Source: Dugong dugon
Lineage: Eukaryota; Chordata; Mammalia; Sirenia; Dugongidae
Reading direction: 5' to 3'
Assembly (NCBI GenBank): GCA_030035585.1
Contig: CM057476.1
Span: 23,730,501 to 23,794,500, forward strand
DNA length: 64,000 nt
Position numbers and translations under genes: made by a program
The notes under the pieces: generated by a model
Seen by the model: the letters and a program-made list of their open reading frames with translations, nothing else
Databases searched by the model: none
What the model was told of the DNA's origin: nothing
Shown here: piece by piece, positions 35,036-46,198 of the stretch
Numbering within the stretch: position 1 is the stretch's first letter
Layout: each line of letters opens with the position of its first letter

Positions 35036-35341
35036 GGTCCCTGGATGGCGAAAACTGTTTGCACTCAACTACTAGCCTAAAGGTTGTTGGTTCTAACCCA
35101 CCCAGGGCTGTGGAAGAAAGGCCTGGAGAAATGCTTCTGTAAAGGTTAAAAACCAAAACCCATCGCCACATCTTTCTCCCATGGAGCAATCTTTCTCCCA
35201 TGGAGCAGCTGGTGAGTTCGAACCACCAGCCTTTTGTTTAGCAACAAAGCGCTTAACCACTGTGCCAAGAAAACCCTATGGAGAGTTCTCCTCTGTAACA
35301 TATGGAGCCACCATGAGTCAGAATTGACTCGACGGCAACTT
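35036..35341 (+). mobile_element. AfroSINE split by another AfroSINE
   Basis: Outer copy: head 35036-35142 (gtaggtccctggatggcgaa), tail 35268-35341 (gagtcagaattgactcgacg). An inner antisense piece lies between. Confidence 0.85.
35143..35267 (-). mobile_element. AfroSINE nested in an AfroSINE, antisense
   Basis: Ends in accactgtgcca, head complement. Contains a local duplication of atctttctcccatggagca at 35169-35187 and 35189-35207. Confidence 0.8.
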
Positions 35342-36219
35342 TTTTCTTTTTTACCTATGGGGTTGCTGGAAGGATTAAATAAAATAATACACAGTATATA
35401 GAACTTAGCAGGGAGCCTGGTCCTTAGGCATTTAATATATGCCTGCCATCAATATGACTAAGTCCCTGCCATTCAGCAGGCCTTGCTCTTCCCAACTCTA
35501 TGTGCACAAGCATCACACAGGGCATTAACTCCCCCAAGTGGTTTGACAAATGCTGTGGCTGCCCACAACCCTTTGCCTGGAGCAGGGTGCAGCGGTGTGG
35601 GGGGCATTCTGGGGGTGGGTCCCCAGTGCCTAATTCAGTTTTCAAGATGCAGCTGGTGTCCTTTACAGAAAGCACTACAAGGCCTTGAAGGCCCATCAAA
35701 CGCAAAGTTACGACACAACCCTACCAGCCAACCCCCAACCTGCTGCAGATCCGTTGGCAGAAGATCAGACACCCCAACTGTTGAGGGTTAATTACTGACT
35801 TGGCACCCATCTGCTGGGGAGAACTTGCAAGCATCTTTTTTCTCTTTCCAGAGGCATAAACATTTGTACTGTCAGTAGCCCAGGGGGACTGGAGATGTTT
35901 ATTTTGTAGCAAACAAAGAAAAGGACCTCTTGGGTTGGGGCTGAACATTCTGGCCCTGGGGAGAAGCTTTACAGAGGCCCCCTGCACCAGCAGGTGTCTC
36001 TGGGGGTGACTCAGGGTGAGAAGGGTAGTGGTGTGGGTGATGCTGGGGCAGCAAAGTGAATGGCTGGACCAGCAGCTTTGGGTAGCACACCTCCCACCCC
36101 TGGAACCCTGCGTGTCTTCCTCAAGCAGGGCAAAGGGATCCTCCTCAGTGCTCCTGCTGTGTTCTGGAAGCTTCTGAGTGCTGTAACGTTGAGAGACTTA
36201 TCTCACTGCTCTTTGTTTT
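35342..36219. other. Intergenic; MIR-like 3' end at 35350-35450
   Basis: gctggaaggattaaataaaa, then an old SINE end. The remainder is unassigned. Confidence 0.45.
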
Positions 36220-36655
36220 TTGTGCTTTCCAAATTTTGTACAATCAATGTGTATTTTTTTCCCAAAATTACACATGTAATCTATGAATGCATTCTTGTTG
36301 CAAAAGATTCACTCCACCTATAAATCACCCCAGAAAGTGTTAGCATCCCCCTTCCTCCCCTTCTTCCTTCATGTCCCAAAGGTAATTGTGATAAGAGTTT
36401 GGTGAGCACCCGTCCAGGCCTTTGTTTGTGCCTTTACATACACATGTTCCTCTCTCTCTTAAAAATATTTTAGAACTTGGTTTCAGGCATATGTTTTGTT
36501 CTATGATCCAGTTTTTGCACTTATGATGTTTTGGGGGTATTTCCGGTAGAGTATCTGTAGATGCACCACATTGCTTGAATGGCTGCATAGAATTCATAGA
36601 AGTAGAATAATCTATCCGATAACACCCCAAGAGATGGAATGAGTCCCTTTTTTAA
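36220..36655 (-). repeat. Probable old LINE-derived sequence, antisense
   Basis: Layout (caggcatatgttttgttcta, ttgaatggctgcatagaat) resembles the complement of an old LINE 3' region; assignment is weak. Confidence 0.35.
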
Positions 36656-36683
36656 GCAGAAAAAAGGATGCTATGCTATTAAC

Positions 36684-36840
36684 GAGGAGCCCTGGTCACG
36701 CAGTGGTTAAGAGCTCAGGCTGCTAACCAAAAGGTCAGCAGTTGGAATCTACCAGTCGCTCCTTGGATACCCTATGGGGCAGTTCTACTCTGTCCTACAG
36801 GGTCGCTATGAGTCAGAATGACTTGACGGCAACAGGTTAA
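36684..36840 (+). mobile_element. AfroSINE, short form (first of a double insertion)
   Basis: gaggagccctggtcacgcag, ctgctaaccaaaaggtcagc, gggtcgctatgagtcagaat. Flanked by atgctattaac at 36673-36683 and 36841-36851. Confidence 0.93.
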
Positions 36841-36855
36841 ATGCTATTAACAAAG

Positions 36856-37051
36856 GATCCTTGGTGGTGCAGTGTTAAGCACTTGGCTGCTAGGTGAGGG
36901 GTTCAAACCCACCCAGTGGCTCCACAGGAGAAAGACCTGGTGATCTGTTTCTATAAAGATTACAGCCTTGGAAACCCTATGGGGCAGTTCTACCCTGTCC
37001 TATAGGGTCACTATGAATCAGGATCGACTTGATTGCACCCAACAACAACAA
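36856..37051 (+). mobile_element. AfroSINE, long form (second of a double insertion)
   Basis: atccttggtggtgcagtgtt, then ctgtttctataaagattaca and gaatcaggatcgacttgatt with (aac)n. Flanked by atgctattaa at 36841 and again at 37052. Confidence 0.93.
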
Positions 37052-37066
37052 ATGCTATTAATAAAG

Positions 37067-38045
37067 ACTTGCCTGTTGTTGGGTCCCATGGGCTCAGGGC
37101 CCTGGGGACTCACCCTCAGGGCCCTGGAGACTTGCCCTCTGGTCAGGCATTAAGCAAATCTGAGAGCTTGTAGGTGTCACGGTGAGACTGAGAGTCATGA
37201 GTTAATGTCCAGTTTTAGGAGTCAGTGGCCAAGAAACTCAAGCAATGAAGAGATTCAGATTCAGGGCAGGCCTTCTTCTGCAGCTCTCTGTCTTACCACT
37301 GGGTGGCGCTGGTGAGCAAGGCACCTCCAGGATGTCTCATAAAGGATGATAAGGGTGCAGGAGGAAGGGCCTGGGGGCAGTGCTGTCCAGCAGCTTGTTG
37401 GCAGCTTCTTGTGCCTTCCCCCTGCAAGCCTGGCCACGGGCCTTAGCCTGCCTGTTTGCCCACCTGGGGCCTTGAGGAAAATTTGAGGACATCCAAATTC
37501 TGTGTTTGTTCCCTTATCTGATATATTAGATCAGGAAATCCACTGAAGGCAGGAAACCAGCAGAGAAGAATACTTTCGTTCAGTAGACATGCCCCAAGAA
37601 AGTGAAAGCAGTACATGCTTTTATAAAATGGGGCCACATATTGAACGTATTGGGGAAATCCAGCTACTTAAAGGAACTGGGTCAGTAATTTCTTTCTAAG
37701 AACTTCAGGCATTGTGTGCTTGGTGTTTGATAGATGGGGGTTCTCACTCCCAAAGCAAGGCTCTTGGGCACTAGAGTTCAAGGGCTAACCCAAGGTCCCC
37801 CGTGCTCCTGGTGGACCCCGTGAAGTGAGGTTTGAGAACAATGTGATTCAGCCCATTTACGAGGTGGGACTATGGGCCAGGCCTTGGACCCACTGACTCC
37901 TCCCCAGAACTTTGTCGTTAGGAGTATCATTATCCTTAGTTCACTGGTAGGTGAAATGTAGTGAGAGTCACAGGCCAGGGGCTGAGCTCAACATTTTACC
38001 TGTATTAGTGCAATTAATCTTCCCAACAACTCTATGAGAAACCTA
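37067..38045. other. Intergenic, no gene
   Basis: A 24-bp near-duplicate (ctcagggccctgg...) at 37093-37138; an L2/MIR-like segment at 37980-38045 (caattaatcttcccaacaac). Otherwise unassigned. Confidence 0.45.
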
Positions 38046-38047
38046 TT

Positions 38048-38590
38048 TTATTATTATTTTTTATTAAAGTATTTTACTGTGTTTTCAATGAAAGTTTACA
38101 CAGCATATTAGGTTCCCATTTAACAATTTCTACACAATTTATTTAGTGACATTGGTTACATTTTTCACGGTGCGTCAACTTTCTCATTATTAAGGTTCTG
38201 GTTCTTCCATTTTTAGTAATCTAGTTTCCCTGCCCCCTTAACTTCTCATCTTTGCTTTGGAGTAAATGTTGACTGTTGGGTCCCATACAGATGATTTTTT
38301 TAAAAGAAGCATACTAGTCACAGATGATACTGTTTACTTTATGAGCCAGTCTGTTACTTAGCTAAAAGATGACCTCATGGAATAGTTTTGGTTCAAGGTT
38401 TAAAGAGTACCTCAGGGTGATGGTCTTGGGGAGTTCTCCAGTCTCAACCAGTCCAGTAAGTCCAGACTTTCTGAGTTCTGTTCCACATTTTGCTCCCATT
38501 CTATTAAGATCTATCTACTGTGTTCCTGATCAGAATGGTCAATAGCAGTAGCCGGGCACCATCTATTATAAATATGTCATAGAGGAGTCT
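38048..38590 (-). mobile_element. L1 3' UTR, antisense
   Basis: aatgaaagtttacacagcat, ttcccatttaacaatttcta, ctcagggtgatggtcttggg: same family as the copies at 13876 and 44000. Confidence 0.75.
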
Positions 38591-38591
38591 G

Positions 38592-38806
38592 TGGGGATAG
38601 AGGTTGTTCAGTGGTAGAATTCTTGCCTTCTACCTGGGAGACCTAGGCTCAGTTCCCAGCCAGTGCACCTCATGCACAGCCACCACCTGTCTGTCAGTGG
38701 AGGGTGTTGCTATGATGCTGAACAGGTTTCAGCAGAGATTCCAGACTAAGACAGACTATTGTTTTGTTCTGGGCTGACTTGACAGTAGCTAACAACAACA
38801 ACACAG
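38592..38806 (+). mobile_element. tRNA-Gly-headed SINE, internally deleted
   Basis: Head gttgttcagtggtagaattc, then gctcagttcccagcca; body gatgctgaacaggtttcagc; about 130 bases are missing before the tail (gctgacttgacagtagctaa). Confidence 0.85.
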
Positions 38807-38822
38807 ATGAGTTGAATGGAGG

Positions 38823-38852
38823 TTCACTGGGCAAATCTGCTGCAAAAGACCT
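38823..38852 (+). mobile_element. RTE fragment, left piece
   Basis: tgggcaaatctgctgcaaaa, then gacct; continues at 39322 beyond an inserted LTR. Confidence 0.8.
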
Positions 38853-39321
38853 TGTCATGGATTGAATTGTGTCCCCCCAAAATATCTGTCAGCTTGGCTA
38901 GGTCATGATTCCCAATATTGTATGATTGTCTACCATTTTGTCATCTGATGTGATTTCCTTATGTGTTGTAAACTCTATTACTCTGATGTAATGGGATGGA
39001 TTAGTGGCAGTTCTATTGATGAGGTCTACAAGATTGGGTGGTGTCTTAGGCCAATCTCTTTTGAGATGTGGGAGACAGAGGTGAGCAGAGAGACATGGGG
39101 ACCTCATACCACCAAGAAAGCAGTGCCGGGAGAAGAGCGCATCCCTTGGACTATGCTGAGATGCTCCCAGACCGAGGGAAGACAGATGACAAGGATCTTC
39201 CCCTGGAGCCGGCGCCCTGAACTTGGACTTGTAGCCTACTAGACTGTGAGAGAATAAATTCCTTTGTTAAAGCCATCCACTTGTGGTATTTCTGTTAAAG
39301 CAGCACAAGATAACTAAGACA
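38853..39321 (+). mobile_element. Solo LTR inserted in an RTE copy
   Basis: 469 bp, starting TGTCATGGATTGAATTGTGT and ending ACTAAGACA (5'-TG...CA-3'), flanked by gacct (38848-38852) and gacat (39322-39326), a 4-of-5 target duplication as made by ERVL/MaLR-type elements. A poly(A) signal aataaa lies near the 3' end (gagagaataaattcct). No viral genes remain. Confidence 0.8.
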
Positions 39322-39828
39322 GACATCTTCAAAATATTAAAAAGCAAAGATGTCACCTTGAGGACTAAGGTGTGTGTGACCCAAGCCACGGTATTTTCAA
39401 TCACCTCATATGCGTGCAAAAGCTGGACAATGAATAAGGAAGACTGAAGAACAATTGATGGATATGAATTATGGCAAAGAATATGGAACACACCATGGAC
39501 TGCCAGAAGAGCGAATAAATCTGTCTTGGAAGAAGTACAGCCAGAATGTTCCTTAGAAGCGAGGATGGTGAGACTTTGTCTCATGTACTTTGGACATGTT
39601 GTCAGGAAGGACCAGTCCTTGGAGAAGGACATCATACTTGGTAAAGTAGTGGGTCAACAAAAAAGAGGAAGACCTGCAAGAAGATGGACTGACACAGTAG
39701 CTGCAACAATAGTCTCAAAGTAGCAACGATTGTGAAGATGGCGCAGGACTGAGCAGCATTTTGTTCTGTTGTGCAAAGGGTTGCTTTGAGTTGGAACCAA
39801 CTCGATGGCACCACCACCACCACCAACA
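39322..39828 (+). mobile_element. RTE 3' end, right piece
   Basis: gcaaagatgtcaccttgagg, then ORF2 C-terminus (KSVLEEVQPECSLEARMVRL in one frame, 39510-39600) and tail ggaaccaactcgatggcacc with (cac)n in place of the usual (aac)n. Confidence 0.85.
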
Positions 39829-40181
39829 CAATGAAGGTTAGGAAGGTAAAGTAACTCACCTGAGGTCTGGGAACTGGTGAACGGCAGAGCCTGCATGGGA
39901 CACTGGTCCTCGTGAGGCCAGAGCTTATAGTCTCAAGCTATGCTCAGAGCCTTCGTCAGGGAAGCCAGGCCACTTGGCCAAGGTTACATGCACAGTGTGT
40001 GACATCAGGCCTATTTTCCCTCCCTTATGCTGCCTCTTCCTCAGCCCCGCTTCCAGTTCCTGGCACCCCAAACAATTTATGGATGCAGCCTGCAGTGAGT
40101 TTCAGGGGCAGAGAGTTCCAAAGCCTTGGCTCTAAGTTGCAAATAACTGGAATGAGGAAATGGCGAGCAACATTCAAGAAG
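39829..40181. other. Intergenic, no gene
   Basis: 39830-39905 may continue an old MIR/L2 segment; otherwise unassigned. Confidence 0.4.
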
Positions 40182-40385
40182 AAAAGGAGCCCTGGTGGCA
40201 CAGTGGTTAAGTGCTCAGTTGCTAACTGAAAGGTTGGCAGTTAGAACCCACCAGCAGCTCTGTGAGAGAAAGACCTGACTGATCTGCTTCCATAAAGATT
40301 ATAGCCTAGAAAACTCTATGGGGCAGTTCTACTCCATCCTATAGGGCCACTGAGAGCTGGAATCGACTCCACGGCATACAGCAAC
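40182..40385 (+). mobile_element. AfroSINE, long form
   Basis: aaggagccctggtggcacag, ttgctaactgaaaggttggc, gagctggaatcgactccacg. Confidence 0.92.
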
Positions 40386-41050
40386 ACACCCCCCAAGACC
40401 AAAGGCCTTCCTTTGGGGTCAGTCTTCCTGAACCTTGAGGGTCAGCTGGGAAGACAAGGAGTTGGAGAGTTAAACAAATTTTGTTTTCCGTTTGCTAAGA
40501 GATTTGGATGGCAGATCTAGCCAAGGAAATCAGCATGAAAAAGGCAGGCTGAGTCTGCCTCCAGGACCGAGAAGAAAGGCGAGTGTCTAGGAGACTGGAG
40601 GACTCCCTACATGGGAAAGGGATGCGATTTCAGCCTGGCAGTTGGCTGAAAGTCTAGATGATGCTTCCAACTCATGGGTATTAGCAAAGGAGAACAAGGA
40701 ATTGCTGAGGGTGGCAAATTGGTTATAATTAAAGGGACCCTGGGAGACGCAAAGTAATGCAAGGGCCACCAGCTGTCCTGGAGCTGGTGCCTCGGTCCTT
40801 GGAGCCGCTAGCTCAGGCCTGGGAGCAGTTCAGGAAACCAGCCGCCCTCCCCTGCGGTGTAAACCATTCAAACTAAGATAGGGACTTGGGGAGGAAGGGA
40901 GCCTCTCTCAGGCCCTCCCTCTAGCAGGGCCCAGGGTTCAGGGGGTGGGCTTGGCATCAGGTTTCTCCCAGCCTGTTCTGCCAGCACCTTTTCCTTCCTT
41001 TTCTCCACAACTGATACTCGTCCATCTTGTCTCTCAGGAAACAGGCTTGG
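40386..41050. other. Intergenic, no recognised feature
   Basis: Apparently unique; small frames only. Confidence 0.5.
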
Positions 41051-41185
41051 GCTATGCTTCTCGAATGAGTTAACCTCTATGAGCCTCAGAGTCCTCATCT
41101 GACAAATGGGGGTAATCACAATATCTAATCCATACAATTACTACGAGGATCAAATAAGATAATGCCCCTGTGAGGGGTGGGGGCG
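41051..41185 (+). repeat. MIR SINE
   Basis: gttaacctctatgagcctca, catctgacaaatgggggtaa, gaggatcaaataagataatg. Confidence 0.75.
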
Positions 41186-41302
41186 TGGGGGTACACTGGG
41201 GCCCACAAGTGAGCAGCCACAATTTGTAAACAAATGGGTGTGGCTGTGTCCCAATAAAGCCTTATCTACGGACACTGAAATTTGAATTTTTATATAACTT
41301 TC

Positions 41303-41510
41303 AAAGGACCCCTGGTGGTGCCAACAGTTAAGTGCTTGTCTGCTAACTGAAAGGTCAGTGGTTTGAACCCACCTGCGGCTCCGTGGGAGAAAGACCTGAT
41401 GATCTGCTTCCGTAAAGATCACAGCCTAGAAAACCCCATGGGTCAGTTCTACTCTGTCACATGGGGTCACTATGAGTCAGAATCGACTTGACGGCACCTA
41501 ACGACGACAA
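41303..41510 (+). mobile_element. AfroSINE, long form, with perfect target duplication
   Basis: Flanked by tatataacttt at 41291-41301 and 41511-41521 (11 of 11). Head aaaggacccctggtggtgcc; tail gtcagaatcgacttgacggc. Confidence 0.93.
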
Positions 41511-41719
41511 TATATAACTTTTACATGTCACAAAATCTTCTTTTGATTTTTTTTTTCTGATGCTTTTAAAATGTAATTCTCAGCTTGTGGGTTGTACAAA
41601 ACAGGTAGTTTGCTGACTCTGGCACTACGCAAACCACTCACCTTCCCTGGGCTGTCTGGAGGCTCTGTCCATAATGGCGGCCACATACAGGGGTGGGAGG
41701 GGCCAGCAGCATAACAGGA

Positions 41720-41890
41720 GTGAGGAGCTCAGCCTTGGAGCCTGCAGACCTGGGTTGAATCCTGGTCCTGCCCTCCACTGGCTGGGCCCCTTCTCTGAGC
41801 CTCAGTTTCCTTGATGGTTTGTTGCAAAGATGAATTCGGCAATGTCTTGGCACGGCAGCTGGCACACAATAGGTACCGCAGAAACAGTAG
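41720..41890 (+). repeat. MIR SINE
   Basis: agacctgggttgaatcctgg, tctgagcctcagtttccttg, ggcacacaataggtac. Confidence 0.75.
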
Positions 41891-43228
41891 CTGACATTAT
41901 TATTATTATCCTTGCTTGTTCAAAACCCCTTTCCTCAGCTCACCCCAGGCCCATGAAAAGCTGCCTCATATTTGGCTAAATATGAACTCTGAACACCCCT
42001 TGTCCCGATTTCATCTTTGGTACTAGCAACAAAAGCAAGCTAACTAAACACATATACATGATCAATATGCAAAATAGCCCCCCCGCCCCAATTTCATTTT
42101 TAAAAATCCAGTGGCCTCATTTAAAGAATGACGAATGTTCTTAGGAGAGAAAGAAATGAAATCTGAAACTTTCTTGCAAAAGCCTTGGCTGTTTCAGACA
42201 TTTCAGTTCTTCTCCCTGTGGAGTTAACTCTGGACCTCAAGCTTGGATCCACGTTCCCTCTCAAATGTTTCTCTCTGGAACCCCTGCCCCCCAGCCCAGT
42301 CATCCACAGGGAACAGGTTCATTCTATAGCCCAGTGACTACCACCCGTGTCTCTAGGGGAAGCAGAGGGCGTCCCGGAAGCCAGGCATCCGGGACACCGG
42401 CTGGTCCTTGTCCAGAACGCGCCTGGTGCTGCCCGCCCCCAGTGGCCGGGCGTTGTCCCATTCAGCGGGGGCCTGGTGGCTCCAGACAACAGCTGGAGAC
42501 CAGAAATGAAGATTTCCGGCTACAAGCAAATGTTGCTGCTTCTGGAGGTTGAAACATCCTATCCCCAAAGTGTCCCTTTCAGCCAAGCAAAAACAATCCC
42601 CCATGGGGACCCGACCCTGCCACAGAGGAACAAAAGCACTACAGTTCTCTTTGGCCCAGGGACTGTCTACTCTCTGAGGCATGCACAGCCCAGTGGGGAC
42701 AGGGGACGGCCATGTGACTTCGAAGCTTGGAGACAAGGTCACCCTTGTCCAGCTCCTTCCCTCCCCACAGGAGGAAGAGCTTTTGATGGCCTGACAAAGG
42801 ATGAGGCGGATGCCATCCTGGTGCCTGGCTCCCGGGTGGCTGGGGTTTTCATGTCTGCATTGGGAGAACACAGGGCACGAGGCCCAGATCAGCAGTCCCC
42901 AAAGGCCACTCAAATGGGTTCTGATCCTGGTGTTCCATAATCCAAAGTTGGTTCTTTAGGCAGGACGGTTGCACATTCTGGCCGCATTTATTATTATTTT
43001 TCTGTTGCATGATTGTTTCTAAGAAATTCACCAGCAAAGCCACCCTACTTGTTTTCCACCAGCCGTTTCCTGCCACTAAAAATATTTTCCTTCATGGAAG
43101 GAGACAGCTTCTGGGAAAGACAGAAGGAAAGCTCAGAGAAGATAAACACTTGGGGAAAGCTGGCCTTTAAAGGAGCCATCCTATTGCAACGGTGCCAGCA
43201 GGGCCTTAGGACTGGCTGCGTAGGGTGA
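41891..43228. other. Intergenic; overlapping open frames at 42347-42940
   Basis: A 197-codon plus frame (42347-42940) and a 186-codon minus frame (42353-42913) overlap almost fully. Neither translation is recognised. 42360-42480 is GC-rich with several CpG. A pyrimidine-rich stretch ending ccccacag occurs at about 42758-42771. No promoter, splice partner or familiar domain supports a gene. Confidence 0.3.
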
Positions 43229-43425
43229 GAAGTCCCTGGGTGGTACAAACGGTTAAGTGATCAACTACTAACGGAAGGGTTGGTGGTTTGAACCCACTCA
43301 GAGACGACTCGGAAGAAACGTCTGGCGATCTGCTTCTGAAAACCCTGTGGAACAGCTCTACTCTGCACACATGGGGTCGCCATGAGTCAGGATCGACTCG
43401 ATGTCAACCAACAATGACAACAAAG
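43229..43425 (+). mobile_element. AfroSINE, long form
   Basis: gaagtccctgggtggtacaa, gtcgccatgagtcaggatcg, then (aac/gac)n. Confidence 0.9.
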
Positions 43426-43999
43426 CTTTGGGTGAAGGCAGAAGTTAGCAAGGCCCAGGGGGAGGACAATGTACAAAATTCACACCAAGAATACGCTCCT
43501 TCCGGAGAGGTTCTGGGAAGAACTGCTGTGCTGCACACCTTCTCCCCACCTGGCCTGCAATGAGTCTTTGGAAAGAAACTGCCTTTGCAGGTGACTAACA
43601 CATACTCACATTGCTGACGGTGAAGGAAGCAGCCATCAGAACTCACACAGCTGTCCCAGGGATTCTCATTTGGTAGGCCTGGGGTCAGGCCCAGGAATCT
43701 GCATTTTGAACAAGCACACCAGGGATTCTGACGTGAGTGGTCTTTGCACCACACTCTGAGAAACACGTCTGCAGCAAAGGTGGTGATAGTTTGGCTGTGG
43801 CTTTTTCTTTTTAATAATACAGTGGAACCTGTGCGAGCTGGAACTCGACGGGACTGCCTTGTTTTTCTGGGTATTGTAAGTTTTCTGCCTTTGACAGGGT
43901 GCATTCCTACCACTTCTCTATTGCTCATTTTAGTGGAAAACATTTGAGTTTTCCTTCTCTAACAGGTTTCTGCCTTACACACGTTCTGGCTTTTGCGGG
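43426..43999. other. Intergenic, no gene
   Basis: A 179-codon minus frame (43404-43943) overlaps a SINE and has no recognisable domain. Confidence 0.5.
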
Positions 44000-44440
44000 T
44001 TTTACTGTGACTTATTTGTTTTTGGTGAAGGTTTACACAGAAGTTTAGGTTCCCATTTAGAAATTTCTACACAAGTCGTTCAGTGACATTGGTTACATTC
44101 TTCACAATGTGTGAACATTCTCATTATTTCCATTCAGTTTGTTTCATTTCTGTTAATCTAGTTTCCTGCCCACTTACATTCTCATCTTTGTTTTAAAGTA
44201 ATTGTTGACCATTCGGTTTCATATAGGTGATTTCTTAAAGGAGCATAGTACTTATGGGTGGTATTCATTATTTTTGAGACAATCTGTTATTTAGCTACAA
44301 GGTGACCACAGGGGTTAGTTCTGGTTCAAGATTTGAAGAGTATCTCAGGGCAGTAGTCTCCGAGAATCCTCCAGTCTCAACCAGTCCAGCAGGTCTGGTG
44401 TTAGTATTCTTTTGTTGCACTGGCCTGTGCCTCCTTTTCT
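44000..44440 (-). mobile_element. L1 3' UTR, antisense
   Basis: tggtgaaggtttacacagaa, ttcccatttagaaatttcta, gagtatctcagggcagtagt. Confidence 0.75.
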
Positions 44441-44451
44441 CCAAGAACCCT

Positions 44452-44665
44452 AAAAAACAAAAACCCAAACCCAATGCCATTGAGTTGATTCTGACTCATG
44501 ACAACCCCATGTGTGGCAGAGTAGAACTGCCTCATAGGGTTTTCTTGACTGCAACATTAATGGAAGCAGATCAGCAGGTCTTTCTTCCGTGGCACCACTG
44601 GGTATGGTCGAACCTCAACCTTTAGGTTAGCAGACAAACACAAACCATTTGCACTACTCATGAGG
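44452..44665 (-). mobile_element. AfroSINE, long form, antisense
   Basis: Left aatgccattgagttgattct; right caacctttaggttagcagac and catttgcactactc. Confidence 0.87.
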
Positions 44666-45249
44666 CCATTTGAGAGCCCTACCTTCTAGCAATAACTAGC
44701 TGGATCAGGGAGACCCTGCCTGGCAATTCATCTCCTGAGAATTTGGATTTGGGACTCAGGGCCAAGTCTGTGTGTGCTTCAACCAGTCAGGTTCGAAGCT
44801 TTGCTCATAGGTGCCCTTGCCCTGGCTTCTGGGACAACCCTTTGGCTCACCGCGGCCCCTCCCTGGTTGTCCTACCCAGGCACCTCCTCTTCTGCCTCAG
44901 TGTGTCCTGAGACACTGTTGTCAGCAGCCTTCAGGGATCACCCTGGACACTGCCCCTGGAATGTCATCTGTTTCCATGTTTCCCTGTCATGTGTTCCCCA
45001 GGCCAGGCCCTGGCTTGAATCTCAGGCTGTCTATCCAATTGCCTACCGGGCAGCTATACCTCCACGTCCCATAGGGATCTCATTCCACAGATCTCAAATG
45101 GACTCAAGTCTTCTCCCACACCTTGTGTCCTTTTTATGCTCCTATCTCAAAGAATGGCATCTCTCTCCACCCAGGCACCCAAAACACCTGAGCATCATCC
45201 TAGACGCTTCCTCGCTCTTAACTCCCACATTCTGTAATGAAAGGGATCA
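44666..45249. other. Intergenic, no gene
   Basis: A 159-codon plus frame at 44774-45253 has no recognisable domain. Part resembles old L2 3' sequence (ctcccacattctgtaatg). Confidence 0.45.
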
Positions 45250-45640
45250 CTAACATTTACTGAAAACATATGACAGATAATAACTCATTACAGTAGGCAT
45301 TGTAATTTCCCCATGTTAAACCAAAAACCAAAACCTATTGCTATCAAGTCGATTCTGACTCATAGTGACCTGATAGGACAGAGTAGAAATGCTCCACAGA
45401 GTTTCCAAGGCTGTAATCTTTACGGAAGCAAACTGCCACATCTTCCTCCTGAGGAGTGGCTGGTTGGGTTCAGATTGCTAACCTTTTGGTTGGCAGCCAA
45501 GCGCTTTAACCACTGCACCACCAGGGCTTCTTAGCCCCATTTTACACATGAGAAAATAGGCACACAGGGCTGGGTACTTGCCCAAGGTCACATCATAAGT
45601 GGTGGAGTAGGGATTTGAGCCCAAGCAGTCTGGCACCAAG
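45250..45640. repeat. Old MIR/L2-type repeat split by a SINE
   Basis: aacatttactgaaaacatat before and cattttacacatgagaaaat, then ttgcccaaggtcacatcata after the AfroSINE. Confidence 0.6.
45322..45533 (-). mobile_element. AfroSINE, long form, antisense
   Basis: Left attgctatcaagtcgattct; right ttggttggcagccaagcgct and caccaccagggc. Confidence 0.9.
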
Positions 45641-45984
45641 TACATGCTCCTGCCCTATGGACGTGGTCAGTTTGTCTCTCACCCTCGTCCTCCCTCCATC
45701 CATTTTTGGCCTGTGGGCTGGGCAGACCCTCTTCTGCATCTAAGGAGCCTCCCGACTGGCTTCCTTGCCCTTGGTCTTACCCCATCCAATCTGTTTTTCA
45801 TAATGCAAGTAAGAAATCTTTCTAAACCAGGAATCTGATGTCACTCCTTTACTCTGTTTTTCCTGCACGGATCTCACAACTCATGAATGGTGGACCCTGA
45901 ACCCTGGCAGGCTGGCCACAGGGCTGTGCTCTCCACTACTATATATCCTCACTGCTGAGCCTCAGCTTCCCCATCAGCAAAGTA
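45641..45984. other. Intergenic, L2-like segment
   Basis: 45700-45900 resembles L2 3' coding/UTR relics (caggaatctgatgtcactcc); no gene. Confidence 0.4.
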
Positions 45985-46198
45985 AAAACAAAAACCCAGT
46001 TGCCATCCAGTGGACTCCGACTCATGGTGACCCCATATGTATCAGAGTAGAACTGTGCTCCACAGGGTTTTCAATGGCTGATTTTTTGGAAGTAGATCAC
46101 CAGGGCTTTCTTTTGAGGTGCCCCTGGGTGGACTCAAACCTCCAACCTTTCGGTTAGCAGCCAAGAGCATTAACCATTAGCACCACCCAGGGACTCCA
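45985..46198 (-). mobile_element. AfroSINE, long form, antisense
   Basis: Left gttgccatccagtggactcc; right tcggttagcagccaagagca and agcaccacccagggactcc. Confidence 0.9.
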
